Positions 9,434 to 19,309 of a DNA stretch of 64,000 nt are shown here, piece by piece. A program made the translations under genes and the position numbers. Location of the stretch: positions 846,041 to 910,040 of the forward strand of contig NZ_BPIK01000001.1 in the NCBI RefSeq assembly GCF_026004075.1, written 5' to 3'. The first letter of the stretch is position 1. Each line of letters opens with the position of its first letter. Origin of the DNA: Meiothermus sp. (GTDB lineage: Bacteria > Deinococcota > Deinococci > Deinococcales > Thermaceae). The notes beneath the pieces were generated by a model that saw nothing but the letters and a program-made list of their open reading frames with translations, did not search any database and had not been told where the DNA came from.

Positions 9434-10261
9434 CTAGAGCGCGGTGCGCACCTGCCATAACTCGGGGAAGAGTACGATGTCCAGCGCCCGCTTGAGATAA
9501 GGAACCCCAGCGGTGCCGCCGGTGCCCTGCTTGTAGCCGATGATGCGCTCCACTGTGGTCAGGTGGTTGAAGCGCCAGCGGCGGAAGTTGTCCTCCACGT
9601 CCAGCAGTTTTTCGGCCAGGTAGTACAGATCCCAGTAGAGGGCGGTCTGGCGGTAGATTTGCAGCCAGGCATTGCGGATGGCCTCGCTGGGCTGGTAAGG
9701 CTGGCTGTAGTCGCGTTCCAGCACCTCGGCGGGAACTGCCAGGCCTCGAGCCGCCACCAGGCGCAAGGCCAGGTCGTAGAGGCTGGGAGACTTCAGGGCC
9801 TCTTCCAGATGCTGGTACTGCGCGGGTTTGTGCTGGTGGGGTTTCATCATGAAGGGTTCTTTGTTGCCCAGCAGGAACTCGATCAGGCGGTACTGGTACG
9901 ACTGAAACCCCGAGGCCCGGCCAAAGGCCGAGCGGAACTCGAGGTAGTCGGCAGGGGTCATGGTCTTGAGCACCTCCCAGCTCGAGCTCATCTGCTCCTG
10001 GGCGCGGCAGACCCGGGTCAGCATCTTGAGGGCGGGGTCAATGACGCCCTGCGCCAGAAGGCCCATGGCGCTTTGCAGCTCGTGGATGATCAGCTTCATC
10101 CACAGCTCCTGTACCTGGTGGATCACGATGAAGAGCATCTCGTCGCGGGCCTCGGTAAGGGGCTGCTGGGCCGCCAGAACTTCTTCCAGGTGCAGGTAGT
10201 CGCCATACGAGAGGTCGTGGCGGAAATCGGTGTGGGCAGCTTGGTAGGTCGGGTCTTTCAT
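9434..10261 (-). CDS. kynA: Tryptophan 2,3-dioxygenase
   Basis: Haem enzyme that opens the indole ring of L-tryptophan to N-formylkynurenine, step 1 of the kynurenine pathway. 275 residues from ATG at 10261. The frame is open upstream, but this ATG overlaps the kynU stop by one base (TGATG) and gives the family N-terminus MKDPTYQAAHTDFRHDLSYGDYL. FIVIHQVQELWMKL contains the distal active-site histidine, and FNHLTTVERIIGYKQGTGGT holds the haem-ligand histidine and the substrate-carboxylate region. Followed after 24 bases by the transporter genes. Confidence 0.95.
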   Translation of the reverse strand: MKDPTYQAAHTDFRHDLSYGDYLHLEEVLAAQQPLTEARDEMLFIVIHQVQELWMKLIIHELQSAMGLLAQGVIDPALKMLTRVCRAQEQMSSSWEVLKTMTPADYLEFRSAFGRASGFQSYQYRLIEFLLGNKEPFMMKPHQHKPAQYQHLEEALKSPSLYDLALRLVAARGLAVPAEVLERDYSQPYQPSEAIRNAWLQIYRQTALYWDLYYLAEKLLDVEDNFRRWRFNHLTTVERIIGYKQGTGGTAGVPYLKRALDIVLFPELWQVRTAL

Positions 10262-11490
10262 CAGGTCACCTTGGCCCTTTCCTGGAAGCGCGCCTCCTGC
10301 CACAGCCCGCTCTGCATGACCTGGGCCAGCCTTTGCACCGCGTGGTAGACATCCTCGTAGCGCAGGTACAGTGGGGTGAAGCCAAAGCGCATAATGTCGG
10401 GGGCGCGGAAGTCGCCGATCACGCCCTGGCTGATTAGGGCCTGCATAATGGCGTAGCCCTCAGGGTGCCGGTAGGCCACCTGGCTGCCTCGGCGGTGGTG
10501 TTCGCGCGGTGTGGCGAGCTGGAAGCCATAACGGGCGGCCAGCGGCTCCATCAGCTCGATGAAGAGGTCGGTAAGCTGGAGCGACTTTTGCCGCACCTGC
10601 TCCATGTCCACGCCCTCGAAAACCTCGAGCGCTGCCTCCAGCGCGCTCATCGAGAGCACGCCGGGCGTCCCCACCGTCAGGCGCCGGATATCCAGGGCGG
10701 GCTGGTACTTGGGTACAAAAGCGAAGGGAGCTTTGTGCCCCATCCAGCCGGTCAGGAAAGGCCGGGTAGCCCCCTGGTGTCGCCGGGCCACGAACAGAAA
10801 AGCCGGTGCGCCCGGGCCACCGTTGAGGTACTTGTAGCCGCAACCCACGGCAAAATCCACCCCGTGCCGGTTGAGCTGTACCGGAAGGGCCCCCGCGCTG
10901 TGGGCCAGATCCCAGATGGTCAGGGCCCCTTTCTGCTGGGCCAGCCCGGTGAGCCGGGCCATGTCGTAGAGGTAGCCGGTGCGGTAGTCCACCTCGGTTA
11001 GCAGGAGCACCGCGGTCTGCTCGTCGAGAGCGTCCTCGAGCTGGTCTTTCTTTACAAAGCGCAGCTCGTACCCGCCCCGAAGCTCGGCGATGCCCTGGGC
11101 GATGTAGAGGTCGGTGGGGAAGTTGTCGATGTCCGAAACGATAACCCTACGCCCCGGGCGCAGCTCGAGGGCGGCCAGCAGCACCTTGAACAGGTTGACC
11201 GAGGTCGAGTCGGCGGCGATGACCTCGTCGGGCTCGGCCCCAATCAGCCGGGCGATCTTGGCCCCCACCCGCTGGGGCAGGTCAATCCAGCCGTGCAGGT
11301 TCCAGCTCTTGATCAGGCTCTGGCCCCACTCGGCCTGTACCACCTGTTCCATGCGGGCCACCACCCGCTTGGGCAGGGCCCCCAGCGAGTTGCCGTCGAG
11401 GTAGATGACCCCTTCGGGGAGCAGGAACTCAGCCCGTTTGGCGGCCAGGGGGTCGGTGCGGTCGAGGGCTTGCAGCTCGGCTAAGGTCAT
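10261..11490 (-). CDS. kynU: Kynureninase
   Basis: PLP enzyme that cleaves kynurenine to anthranilate and alanine, step 3 of the pathway. 409 residues. N-terminal YLDGNSLGALP and the PLP-lysine region GCGYKYLNGGPGAPAF are characteristic of KynU, a fold-type I aminotransferase-like enzyme. The product anthranilate is the substrate of the CoA ligase encoded just upstream in the same operon. Starts eight bases after the RidA-family gene. Confidence 0.95.
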   Translation of the reverse strand: MTLAELQALDRTDPLAAKRAEFLLPEGVIYLDGNSLGALPKRVVARMEQVVQAEWGQSLIKSWNLHGWIDLPQRVGAKIARLIGAEPDEVIAADSTSVNLFKVLLAALELRPGRRVIVSDIDNFPTDLYIAQGIAELRGGYELRFVKKDQLEDALDEQTAVLLLTEVDYRTGYLYDMARLTGLAQQKGALTIWDLAHSAGALPVQLNRHGVDFAVGCGYKYLNGGPGAPAFLFVARRHQGATRPFLTGWMGHKAPFAFVPKYQPALDIRRLTVGTPGVLSMSALEAALEVFEGVDMEQVRQKSLQLTDLFIELMEPLAARYGFQLATPREHHRRGSQVAYRHPEGYAIMQALISQGVIGDFRAPDIMRFGFTPLYLRYEDVYHAVQRLAQVMQSGLWQEARFQERAKVT

Positions 11491-11498
11491 AGGTCTCC

Positions 11499-11912
11499 TT
11501 ATTCGGGGATCACGGCGGTGGCTTCGATCTCCACCCGGGCCCGGTCTTCGATCAGCGCCCTCACCTCCACCACCGACATGGCGGGGTAGTGGCGGCCCAT
11601 TACCTCGCGGTAGGCCAGGCCCAGGGCGTCGAGCTGGGCCAGGTATTCCTGTTTGCTGAGGATAAACCAGGTGAGCCGCACCACGTGTTCGGGGCGGCCG
11701 CCCGCCTGGGCCAGGGTTTCTACAATGTTTTGCAAGGCCTGGCGGGCCTGTTCAACAAAGTTGTCGGACTCAAAGACGCCCTGATGATTCCAGCCCACCA
11801 TTCCAGCCAAAAACACCATGCGCCCTCTGGCCGCGATGCCGTTGACGTATCCCCGGGGCGGCTTCCAACCAGGGGGTTGCAGGATTTGCCAGCTATCCTC
11901 GAGCTTCTCCAT
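11499..11912 (-). CDS. RidA/YjgF-family protein, possible enamine/imine deaminase of the anthranilate branch
   Basis: RidA-family trimers hydrolyse enamine/imine intermediates, and aminomuconate deaminases belong to the same superfamily. The 137-residue protein shows the family pattern: VFLAGMVGWNHQGV, QARQALQNIVETLAQAGGRPEHVVRLTWFI, and a C-terminal VEVRALIEDRARVEIEATAVIP that contains the conserved arginine. It sits between the anthranilate-CoA ligase and kynU (gaps of 2 and 8 bases). The anthraniloyl-CoA route yields amino-cyclohexene thioesters that must lose nitrogen, so a role in releasing ammonia is plausible but inferred. Confidence 0.85.
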   Translation of the reverse strand: MEKLEDSWQILQPPGWKPPRGYVNGIAARGRMVFLAGMVGWNHQGVFESDNFVEQARQALQNIVETLAQAGGRPEHVVRLTWFILSKQEYLAQLDALGLAYREVMGRHYPAMSVVEVRALIEDRARVEIEATAVIPE

Positions 11913-11914
11913 GG

Positions 11915-13534
11915 CTATACCCTATTCTGTTCTGCTTCCTTGCGCAGCAAATACCGCTGTAGTTTACCGGTCTGGGTGCGGGGCAGGCTCTCGCGGAACT
12001 CGATGGCCCGTGGGTACTTGTAGGGGGCAATTTTCTGCTTGACGAAGTCCTGTAGCTCCTTCACCAGCGCCGCCGAAGGCTCTACACCGGCCCGCAGCAC
12101 CACGTAGGCCTTGACGATCTGGCCCCGCTCGGGATCGGGGGCCCCCACCACCGCGCACTCAGCCACCGCCGGGTGGAGCAGCAGGGCATCCTCCACCTCG
12201 GGGCCGGCGATGTTGTAGCCCGCCGAGACAATCATATCGTCGGTGCGGGCCTGGTAGACGAAGTAGCCCTCCTCGTCCACCAGGTAGGCATCCCCGGTGA
12301 TGTTCCAGCCGTGCTGTACGTAGTTGCGCTGGCGCTCGTCGGCCAGGTAGCGGCAGCCGGTGGGACCCTTCACCGCCAGGCGGCCCACCTGCCCTGGGGG
12401 AAGCGGCTGGCCTGCCTCGTCCAGCACGCAGGCCTGGTAGCCCGGAACGGGCTTGCCGGTGGCCCCCGGCCTGGCCTCTTCCTCAGTGTGGGAGATGAAG
12501 ATGTGCAGCATCTCGGTGGCCCCGATGCCGTCGATGAGCTCAATGCCGGTGGCCTCTTTCCAGAGCTTACGCGTGGAGGCCGGCAGGGGCTCCCCGGCCG
12601 AAACGCACTTGCGCAGCGAGGCGAGGTCGAACTTTTGGGCCTGGGCGGCCATGGCCCGGTAGGCGGTGGGGGAGGTGAAGACCACGCTGGCCCGGTACTC
12701 GGCAATGGCCGGGAGCAGAAGATCGGGGCTGGCTTTTTCCAGCAAGACCGAGGAAGCCCCGATGCGCATGGGGAAAAGCACCAGCCCCCCCAGCCCAAAG
12801 GTGAAGGCCAGCGGTGGGCTGCCGATGAACACGTCGTCGGGGGTGGCCCGCAGGATGTGCTTGCCAAAGGTGTCGCAGATGGCTAGCACGTCGCGGTGGA
12901 AGTGCATGCAGCCCTTGGGCTGGCCGGTGGTGCCGGAGGTGAAGGCGATCAGGCAGGTGTCGTCGCTGGCCGTCTCTACGTTGGCGAAGTGCGTGGGTTT
13001 ATGGGCCATCCGGGCTTCCAGGCTGCCCCCTTCGCCCCAGTAGATCACCTGTTGCAGGGTGGGGCAGTTGGGTCGCGCGTGCTCGAGCTCCTCCCGCAGC
13101 CGCCCGTCGCACAGGGCATGCGAGACCTGGGCCTTGTTCACTACTTCGGTAAGCTCCTTGGCCCGCAGCAAGGGCATGGTGGTGACCGCTATGCCCCCCG
13201 CTTTCATCACCGCAAACCAGGCCGCCACCAGCATGGGGTGGTTGGGGGCGCGCAGCAGCACCCGGTTGCCGGGCACCAGGCCCATATCCTGGGTCAGCAC
13301 ATGGGCGATGCGGTTGGCCTGCTCGAGCAGCTCGGCGTAGCTCCAGCGGAGGCCTGCACCTTGCAGGCAAAGGCGCTCGGGGTGCCGGGCCGCCATCCGG
13401 TCGAGCAGCTCGCTGGCGCAGTTGAGCCGCTCGGGATACTGGAGTTCGGGCAGGCTGAAGACCAGCTCCGGCCACTCCGACCTGGGGGGTAGATGGTCGC
13501 GGGCAAAGGTGTCAATGTGGGCGCTGTACCCCAT
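11915..13534 (-). CDS. Aryl-CoA ligase, probable 2-aminobenzoate (anthranilate)-CoA ligase
   Basis: ANL-superfamily enzyme that adenylates an aromatic acid and transfers it to CoA. 539 residues from ATG at 13534, which follows AAAGGAGG. The frame extends further upstream, but that part overlaps the preceding gene in another frame. Motifs: [15 protein letters not shown] (ATP loop), [18 protein letters not shown] and [18 protein letters not shown], and [10 protein letters not shown] with the catalytic lysine. This matches the benzoate/2-aminobenzoate-CoA ligase group. Its position between the dearomatising enzymes and kynureninase points to anthranilate. Overlaps the acyl-CoA dehydrogenase gene by 23 bases. 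Confidence 0.85.
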   Translation of the reverse strand: MGYSAHIDTFARDHLPPRSEWPELVFSLPELQYPERLNCASELLDRMAARHPERLCLQGAGLRWSYAELLEQANRIAHVLTQDMGLVPGNRVLLRAPNHPMLVAAWFAVMKAGGIAVTTMPLLRAKELTEVVNKAQVSHALCDGRLREELEHARPNCPTLQQVIYWGEGGSLEARMAHKPTHFANVETASDDTCLIAFTSGTTGQPKGCMHFHRDVLAICDTFGKHILRATPDDVFIGSPPLAFTFGLGGLVLFPMRIGASSVLLEKASPDLLLPAIAEYRASVVFTSPTAYRAMAAQAQKFDLASLRKCVSAGEPLPASTRKLWKEATGIELIDGIGATEMLHIFISHTEEEARPGATGKPVPGYQACVLDEAGQPLPPGQVGRLAVKGPTGCRYLADERQRNYVQHGWNITGDAYLVDEEGYFVYQARTDDMIVSAGYNIAGPEVEDALLLHPAVAECAVVGAPDPERGQIVKAYVVLRAGVEPSAALVKELQDFVKQKIAPYKYPRAIEFRESLPRTQTGKLQRYLLRKEAEQNRV

Positions 13535-14725
13535 CTCCGGTGCCTCCTTTCGTGGTCTGGGTTTCCTTGTAGCGTTTGAGCAATTCGCGGGCGATGATGA
13601 GCTGCTGCACCTCGCTGGCCCCTTCGTAGATGCGCAGGGCGCGAATTTCGCGGTAGAGCGACTCCACCACCTGCCCCCGGGTAATGCCCAGCCCACCCCA
13701 TAGCTGCACGGCCCCGTCTATCACCTGCTGGGCGTACTCGGTGGCGGTGAGCTTGGCCATGGCGGCCTCCTGGGTAACCCGCTGGCCCTGGTCGCGCAGC
13801 CAGGCCGCGCGGTAGGTGAGCAGGGCAGCGGCCTCAATCTTCACGGCCATATCGGCCAGGCGGGCCTGGGTGAGCTGGAAGTCGGCCAGGGTCTGGCCGA
13901 ATAGGGGTCTTGTGGTGGCGCGAAAAAGCGCCTCGTCCAGCGCCCGCCGGGCAAAGCCCAGCGCGGCGGCGGCCACCGAGGTGCGGAAGATGTCGAGGGT
14001 CTGCATGGCGATTTTGAAGCCCTGACCTTCCTCGCCCAGGCGCTGGCGGGCCGGAATCCGGCAGTGCTCGAACCTGAGCCTTGCCAGCGGGTGGGGGGCG
14101 ATGACCTCGAGGCGCTCGGCGACCTCGAGCCCCGGCGTACCGGCCTCCACCACAAAGGCCGAGATGCCCTTGGCCCCCTGGCTGCCCGGCGCGCGGGCAA
14201 AAACCACGTAAAAATCGGCAATGCCCCCGTTGGAGATCCAGGTCTTCTGCCCGTTCAGGATGTAGTCCTGGCCCTCGGCCCGCGCCTCGGTGCAGAGGGC
14301 CCCCACATCCGAACCCGCCTCCGGCTCGGAGAGCGCAAAGGCCGCAATGGACTCGCCCCTGGCTACCGGGCCCAGGTAGCGGGCTTTCTGTTCGGGGCTG
14401 CCGTGCAGGGTGATGGCCCCCGAGCCCAGGCCCTGCATAGCAAAGGCGAAGTCGGCCAGGCCCTGGTGGTAGGCCAGGGTCTCGCGGATGAGGCAGACGG
14501 CGCGGGTGTCTATCTGCTCGTACACCCCCCCGTGGGCCTGGCCCCCCACCGCGTAGCGCGTCCAGCCCCCCGCGCCCAGCAGCCGGACGAGCCGGCGGCA
14601 GGCCTGGTCGGTGTCTTGCGTGGGGTGCACGGCGAGGTGATGCCTGGCCCAGGCTTCCAGGTCGCGCGCCAGCTCGCGGTGCTGGGGCTCAAAGAAGGGC
14701 CAGTCCAGGTGGGTTTGATCCCGCA

Positions 14726-14726
<1 letters not shown>
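13512..14726 (-). CDS. Acyl-CoA dehydrogenase family protein
   Basis: FAD-dependent oxidation of an acyl-CoA, here probably an alicyclic intermediate of anthraniloyl-CoA breakdown. 404 residues beginning [19 protein letters not shown]. Family motifs are [29 protein letters not shown] and the C-terminal [19 protein letters not shown], where the glutamate of YEG is the usual catalytic base. Its ATG overlaps the crotonase stop by one base (TGATG). A similar dehydrogenase occurs in the described Azoarcus 2-aminobenzoate clusters (established knowledge). The actual substrate is inferred. Confidence 0.9.
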
Positions 14727-15531
<805 letters not shown>

Positions 15532-15535
<4 letters not shown>

Positions 15536-16020
15536 CGGCGGGCCTCCTTTCCGTTGAGGTGGGTTTTGAGTTTGCCCAAAAGCGTGTACATCTGTTCTTT
15601 TTCGCTGCTGGAGAGCCCCTCGAAAAGCTCGATCACCCAGCCTTCGTGCTCCTGAGCCATCCGGGCGAACACCTGGCGGCCCAGAGGGGTGAGCTTGACC
15701 GTGAAGGCCCGCCGATCCTGAGGGTCGGGCTCGCGCCGCACCAGGCCCTCGGCCTCGAGCTGGTCGGTAATCCCGGTGACGTTGCCGGTGGTCACCATCA
15801 TGCGCTTGGACAGCTCGCTCATCTTGAGGCCCTCGGGGTGGCGCTCGAGCTGGGCTAGCAGGTCGAAGCGGGGCAGGGTGGTCTGGAAGTGCTCCCGCAG
15901 CCGGGTGCGAATCTGGCCGGTGATCAGGTTGGTGCAGGTGAGCAGGCGCAGCCACAGCTTGATGGCCTGGTGGTGGTCTTCGGCCAGGCGGGTCTCGAGG
16001 TCGGGCTTGACCGCCGGCAT
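15532..16020 (-). CDS. MarR-family transcriptional regulator of the catabolic operon
   Basis: Winged-helix dimeric regulator, 162 residues. [66 protein letters not shown] covers the helix-turn-helix and the wing (DRR motif). MarR proteins in aromatic-CoA pathways (such as BadR, PaaR or HcaR relatives) are commonly released from DNA by an aryl-CoA thioester, so anthraniloyl-CoA is an attractive inducer here (inference). It is encoded inside the operon it would control, directly after the SDR gene with no gap. A palindrome at 19181-19205 is a candidate operator. Confidence 0.9.
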
Positions 16021-16788
16021 CTACATCACCTCCCCGCCCGCCACCGCGATGGCCTGCCCGGTCAGGGCCGCCGACCCGGGCATGCACAGCCACAGCACAG
16101 CCTGGGCCACCTCCTCGGGCTCGACCAGCCGGCCCTGGGGGTTGTGCCGCACCAGTTCGGCCCGGGCCTCGGCGGGGCTGCGCCCGGTCTTCTGCACGAT
16201 GGCGGCCAGGCTGGCCTCGAGCAGCTCGGTCTGAGTGAAGCCGGGGCAGACCGCATTCACGGTGATGTTTTTCCGGGCCAGCTCCAACGCCAGCGCGCGG
16301 GTCAGGCCGATCACCCCGTGCTTGGCCGCGCAGTAGGCGCTCACGTAGGGGTAGCCCCTGAGCCCGGCGGTGCTGGCGATGTTGACGATGCGCCCCCAGC
16401 CCGCGGCCAGCATGCCCGGCAGGGCCGCCTGGGTGCACAGAAAGGTTCCGGTGAGGTTCACTTCGATCATGGTTCTCCACAGCCTCAGGTCGGTTTTGCC
16501 GAAGGGCCGGCTCTCGGCCTGGCCGGCGTTGTTGACCAGGATGTCTACGTTCCCCAGGGCGCGGGACGCGCCCTCGAAGGCCTGCTGCACCTGGGCGGGG
16601 TCGGTCACGTCGCAGGTTTCCACGTGAACTTCCGTTGCCAGTTTGCGGGCCTGGGCCTCCAGCTGCGCCCGGCTGCGCCCCAGCAGGGTGAGGCGGGCCC
16701 CCGCACCGGCCAGCGCCGTTGCAATCGCGGCCCCGATGCCGCGCCCGCCGCCGGTTACAACTGCGTGCTTGCCCGCCAGCGGTTTCAT
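16021..16788 (-). CDS. Short-chain dehydrogenase/reductase
   Basis: NAD(P)-dependent oxidoreductase of 255 residues, [23 protein letters not shown]. It has the cofactor motif [15 protein letters not shown], a catalytic serine region IVNIASTAG and YCAAK (Y-x3-K). The ATG at 16788 overlaps the monooxygenase stop (ATGA). Likely a 3-hydroxyacyl-CoA dehydrogenase or a reductase acting on the hydroxylated/oxo cyclohexene-CoA intermediate. The family sequence alone does not decide. The open frame extends further upstream, but that part lies inside the upstream gene. Confidence 0.92.
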   Translation of the reverse strand: MKPLAGKHAVVTGGGRGIGAAIATALAGAGARLTLLGRSRAQLEAQARKLATEVHVETCDVTDPAQVQQAFEGASRALGNVDILVNNAGQAESRPFGKTDLRLWRTMIEVNLTGTFLCTQAALPGMLAAGWGRIVNIASTAGLRGYPYVSAYCAAKHGVIGLTRALALELARKNITVNAVCPGFTQTELLEASLAAIVQKTGRSPAEARAELVRHNPQGRLVEPEEVAQAVLWLCMPGSAALTGQAIAVAGGEVM

Positions 16789-19112
16789 CGGATGGCCAGC
16801 TCCTCGGCCCGCTCGAGCGAGGCCCGGGCCAGGTTGCGCTCGAGCTGGGCCTTGCCGGATAGGTACTGCTTGGGCCAGCTTATCTCGGTGTAGCCGAGCC
16901 GCGCGGCCTGGTTCAGCGTCCAGTGAGGGTCGGCCAGGTGGGGCCGGGCGATGGCGCACAGGTCGGCCCGCCCGGCGGCGATGATCGAGTTCACGTGGTC
17001 GGCCTCGTAGATGGCCCCGACCGCCATGGTGGCGATGCCCACCTCGTTGCGGATACGGTCGGCGAAGGGGGTCTGGTACATGCGCCCGTACACCGGCCTA
17101 GCCTGGCGGGTGGTCTGCCCCGAGGAGACGTCAATCAGGTCGCAGCCGGCCTCCTTGAATAATCGGGCGATCTCTACCGCGTCGTCGGGGGTGTTGCCGC
17201 CGGGGGCCCAGTCGTGGGCGGAGATGCGCACCGAGATCGGCAGGTGCTCCGGCCAGACCGCACGCAAGGCCCGGAAGACCTCGAGGGGGTACCGGCAGCG
17301 GTTCTCCAGGCTGCCGCCGTACTCGTCGGTGCGCTGGTTGGTGAGGGGGCAGATGAAGGCCGAGAGCAGGTAGCCGTGGGCGCAGTGCAGCTCGAGCCAG
17401 TCGAAACCGGCCTCCACCCCCCACTGGGCGGCCCGCACAAACTCAGCTTTGACCCGCTCCATATCCTCACGGGTCATCGCGCGGGGGATCTGGTTGTGGG
17501 GGCCGTAGGGGATGGGGGAGGGGGCCAGCAGCGGCCAGTTGCCCTGCGGCAGCGGCTCGCTCTCGTCCTCCCAGCCCACCTGGGTCGAGCCCTTCGGCCC
17601 GGCGTGCCCGAGCTGAAGCGCGATCCTGGCGTCGGAGTTGTGGTGCACAAAGTCCACGACGCGCCGATAGGCCTGCATATGCTCCTCGCTGTACAGCCCC
17701 GCGCAGCCCGGCGTGATGCGCCCGTCGGGGGAAGGGGCGGTCATCTCGGTAAAAACCACCGCCGCCCCACCCAGGGCCCTGGCCCCCAGGTGCACCAGGT
17801 GGAAGTCGCTGACCAGCCCGTCCTGGGCCGAATACATGGCCATGGGCGAGACCACCACCCGGTTCTTGAGGGTCAGGCCCCGCAGCCGGAAGGGGGTGAA
17901 CATGGGCGGGATGGGCCTGGGGGGCAGGCCGGATTTCTGCGCCAGCCAGCGCTCGTAGCCCTCGAGGTACCGCCGGTCGCGCAGGCGCAGGTTCTCGTGC
18001 GAGATGCGCTGGGAGCGGGTCAGGAGGCTATAGGCGAACTGCTCGGCCTCGAAGTGGCTATAGCGCTCGACGTTCTCGAACCACTCGGTGGAGTTGCGCG
18101 CGGCGTTTTGCAGTTTGAGCACCTCCACCTGCCGCACTTTCTGGTAGGCCTCGAGCACCTCGGGCAGGTGCGCCGGCGTATCGCCCAGGCGCTCGATGGT
18201 GCGGGCCAGCTCGATGGCGTCCTCGAGGGCCAGCTTGGTGCCGCTGCCAATGGAAAAGTGCGCGCTGTGGGCGGCGTCGCCCATCAGCACCACCGGCACC
18301 GGGCCGTTCCAGTGCACCCAGTTCTGGCAGACCACCCGGGGAAACCGGATCCAGATGGCCGAGCCCCGCAGGTGGGCGGCATTGGAGATCAGCCGGTGCC
18401 CCCCCAGGTACTTGGCAAAAAGCCGCTCGCAAAAGGCGATGCCCTCCTCCTGGCTCATCCTGTCCAGGCCGGCCTTCTGCCAGACCGTTTCCGGCGTCTC
18501 CACGATGAAGGTCGAGGTGTGCTCGTCGAACTGGTAGGCGTGGCCCTGAAACCAGCCCCACTCGGTTTTCTCGAAGGCAAAGGTAAAGGCCGGGAACGGC
18601 TGGTGGGTGCCCAGCCAGACAAAGCGGCACTTGCGCAGCTCAATATCGGGCTGGTACGAGGCTTCATACTTTTTGCGGATGCGGCTGTTGATGCCGTCGG
18701 AGGCGATCACCAGGTCGGCCTGGTAGGCCTGGGCCACAGCCTCGTCGTCGGTGACCTCGGTCTGGAAGACCAGGTTCACGCCCAGCTCCCGGCAGCGCGC
18801 TTGCAGGATGTTCAGCAGCTTCTTGCGCCCGATGCCGATAAAGCCGTGCCCCTCCGAGCGGATCACCCGGCCCTTGAAGTGCACCTCGAGCGCGTCCCAG
18901 TGGTGAAAAGCCCGGCTGATCTGGAGGTAGGTGGGGTGGTCGGCCTTTTCCAGGTTGCCCAGGGTCTGGTCGGAAAACACCACCCCCCAGCCGAAGGTGT
19001 CGTCCGGGCGGTTGCGCTCGAGCACCGTGATCTGGTGGGCGGGGTTTTGCTTTTTCATCAGCAGGGCGAAGTAGAGCCCCGCCGGCCCGCCGCCGATGCA
19101 GACAATCCTCAC
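16785..19112 (-). CDS. Two-domain flavoprotein: 2-aminobenzoyl-CoA monooxygenase/reductase type (or salicylyl-CoA 5-hydroxylase)
   Basis: First gene of the operon, 775 residues. Residues 1 to about 395 are an aromatic-ring FAD monooxygenase (GGGPAGL at 7-13, [22 protein letters not shown]-type FAD motif around 278-299). Residues from about 404 form an Old-Yellow-Enzyme FMN reductase ([46 protein letters not shown]). This fusion is the architecture of 2-aminobenzoyl-CoA monooxygenase/reductase, which hydroxylates and dearomatises anthraniloyl-CoA. Salicylyl-CoA 5-hydroxylase is homologous. Kynureninase and the aryl-CoA ligase in the same operon favour the aminobenzoyl-CoA reaction. GTG start is set by AAGGAGG five bases before it. 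Confidence 0.88.
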   Translation of the reverse strand: MRIVCIGGGPAGLYFALLMKKQNPAHQITVLERNRPDDTFGWGVVFSDQTLGNLEKADHPTYLQISRAFHHWDALEVHFKGRVIRSEGHGFIGIGRKKLLNILQARCRELGVNLVFQTEVTDDEAVAQAYQADLVIASDGINSRIRKKYEASYQPDIELRKCRFVWLGTHQPFPAFTFAFEKTEWGWFQGHAYQFDEHTSTFIVETPETVWQKAGLDRMSQEEGIAFCERLFAKYLGGHRLISNAAHLRGSAIWIRFPRVVCQNWVHWNGPVPVVLMGDAAHSAHFSIGSGTKLALEDAIELARTIERLGDTPAHLPEVLEAYQKVRQVEVLKLQNAARNSTEWFENVERYSHFEAEQFAYSLLTRSQRISHENLRLRDRRYLEGYERWLAQKSGLPPRPIPPMFTPFRLRGLTLKNRVVVSPMAMYSAQDGLVSDFHLVHLGARALGGAAVVFTEMTAPSPDGRITPGCAGLYSEEHMQAYRRVVDFVHHNSDARIALQLGHAGPKGSTQVGWEDESEPLPQGNWPLLAPSPIPYGPHNQIPRAMTREDMERVKAEFVRAAQWGVEAGFDWLELHCAHGYLLSAFICPLTNQRTDEYGGSLENRCRYPLEVFRALRAVWPEHLPISVRISAHDWAPGGNTPDDAVEIARLFKEAGCDLIDVSSGQTTRQARPVYGRMYQTPFADRIRNEVGIATMAVGAIYEADHVNSIIAAGRADLCAIARPHLADPHWTLNQAARLGYTEISWPKQYLSGKAQLERNLARASLERAEELAIR

Positions 19113-19162
19113 CGCCGCCTCCTTAACGCCGCTTGCTGGTTGGCCCCCTGGGTGTGCTGCAT
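19109..19162 (-). other. Possible 17-codon upstream ORF overlapping the monooxygenase start
   Basis: On the minus strand an ATG at 19162 opens a frame of 17 codons (M-Q-H-T-Q-G then glutamine- and arginine-rich) that ends with TGA overlapping the GTG start of the next gene (GTGA). The arrangement would allow translational coupling. Initiation signals are weak and the frame may be chance. Confidence 0.2.
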
Positions 19163-19180
19163 GGTAACCCCGCTTTTGCT

Positions 19181-19232
19181 TTAAGCCTAAAATATTTAGC
19201 TATAAGATAAAAGATTGCAAGACAGGTTACAA
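19181..19232 (-). promoter_or_regulatory. Promoter and candidate MarR operator of the tryptophan/anthranilate operon
   Basis: An unusually AT-rich stretch in front of the 15-gene operon. On the minus strand TTGTAA (19232-19227) is followed after 17 bases by TATCTT (19209-19204). Overlapping and just downstream is an imperfect palindrome, 19181-19205, with perfect core CTAAA-ATA-TTTAG (19187-19199) and outer TTA/TAA. A repressor bound there would block RNA polymerase. The only regulator gene in the operon is of the MarR family, whose operators are of this size. Confidence 0.5.
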
Positions 19233-19258
19233 ATCACGGGAAATAAACACCACCCTGG

Positions 19259-19293
19259 GGGCGGTCGGCGGAGCCTGTCGAAACCGACCGCCC
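19259..19293 (-). terminator. Hairpin after the molybdenum-hydroxylase gene
   Basis: Perfect 10-base stem GGGCGGTCGG/CCGACCGCCC with a 15-base loop containing GCCTGTCGAAA. It lies 16 bases past the stop of the minus-strand coxL-like gene, so it may end that transcript. It lacks a clear uridine tract. A second hairpin with CCTGTCGA in its loop occurs at 45655-45690. Confidence 0.45.
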
Positions 19294-19309
19294 AAACAGG
19301 CTAAGCGGG

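Noticed and set aside
16789-16959. Upstream extension of the SDR frame
   Set aside because: Lies within the monooxygenase gene. ATG at 16788 gives the conserved SDR start and an ATGA overlap.
17214-19184. Open frame of 656 codons on the plus strand opposite the monooxygenase/OYE fusion
   Set aside because: Antisense shadow of a strongly supported gene. Composition (rich in H, Q, G, V) is that of high-GC antisense frames and it has no family motif.
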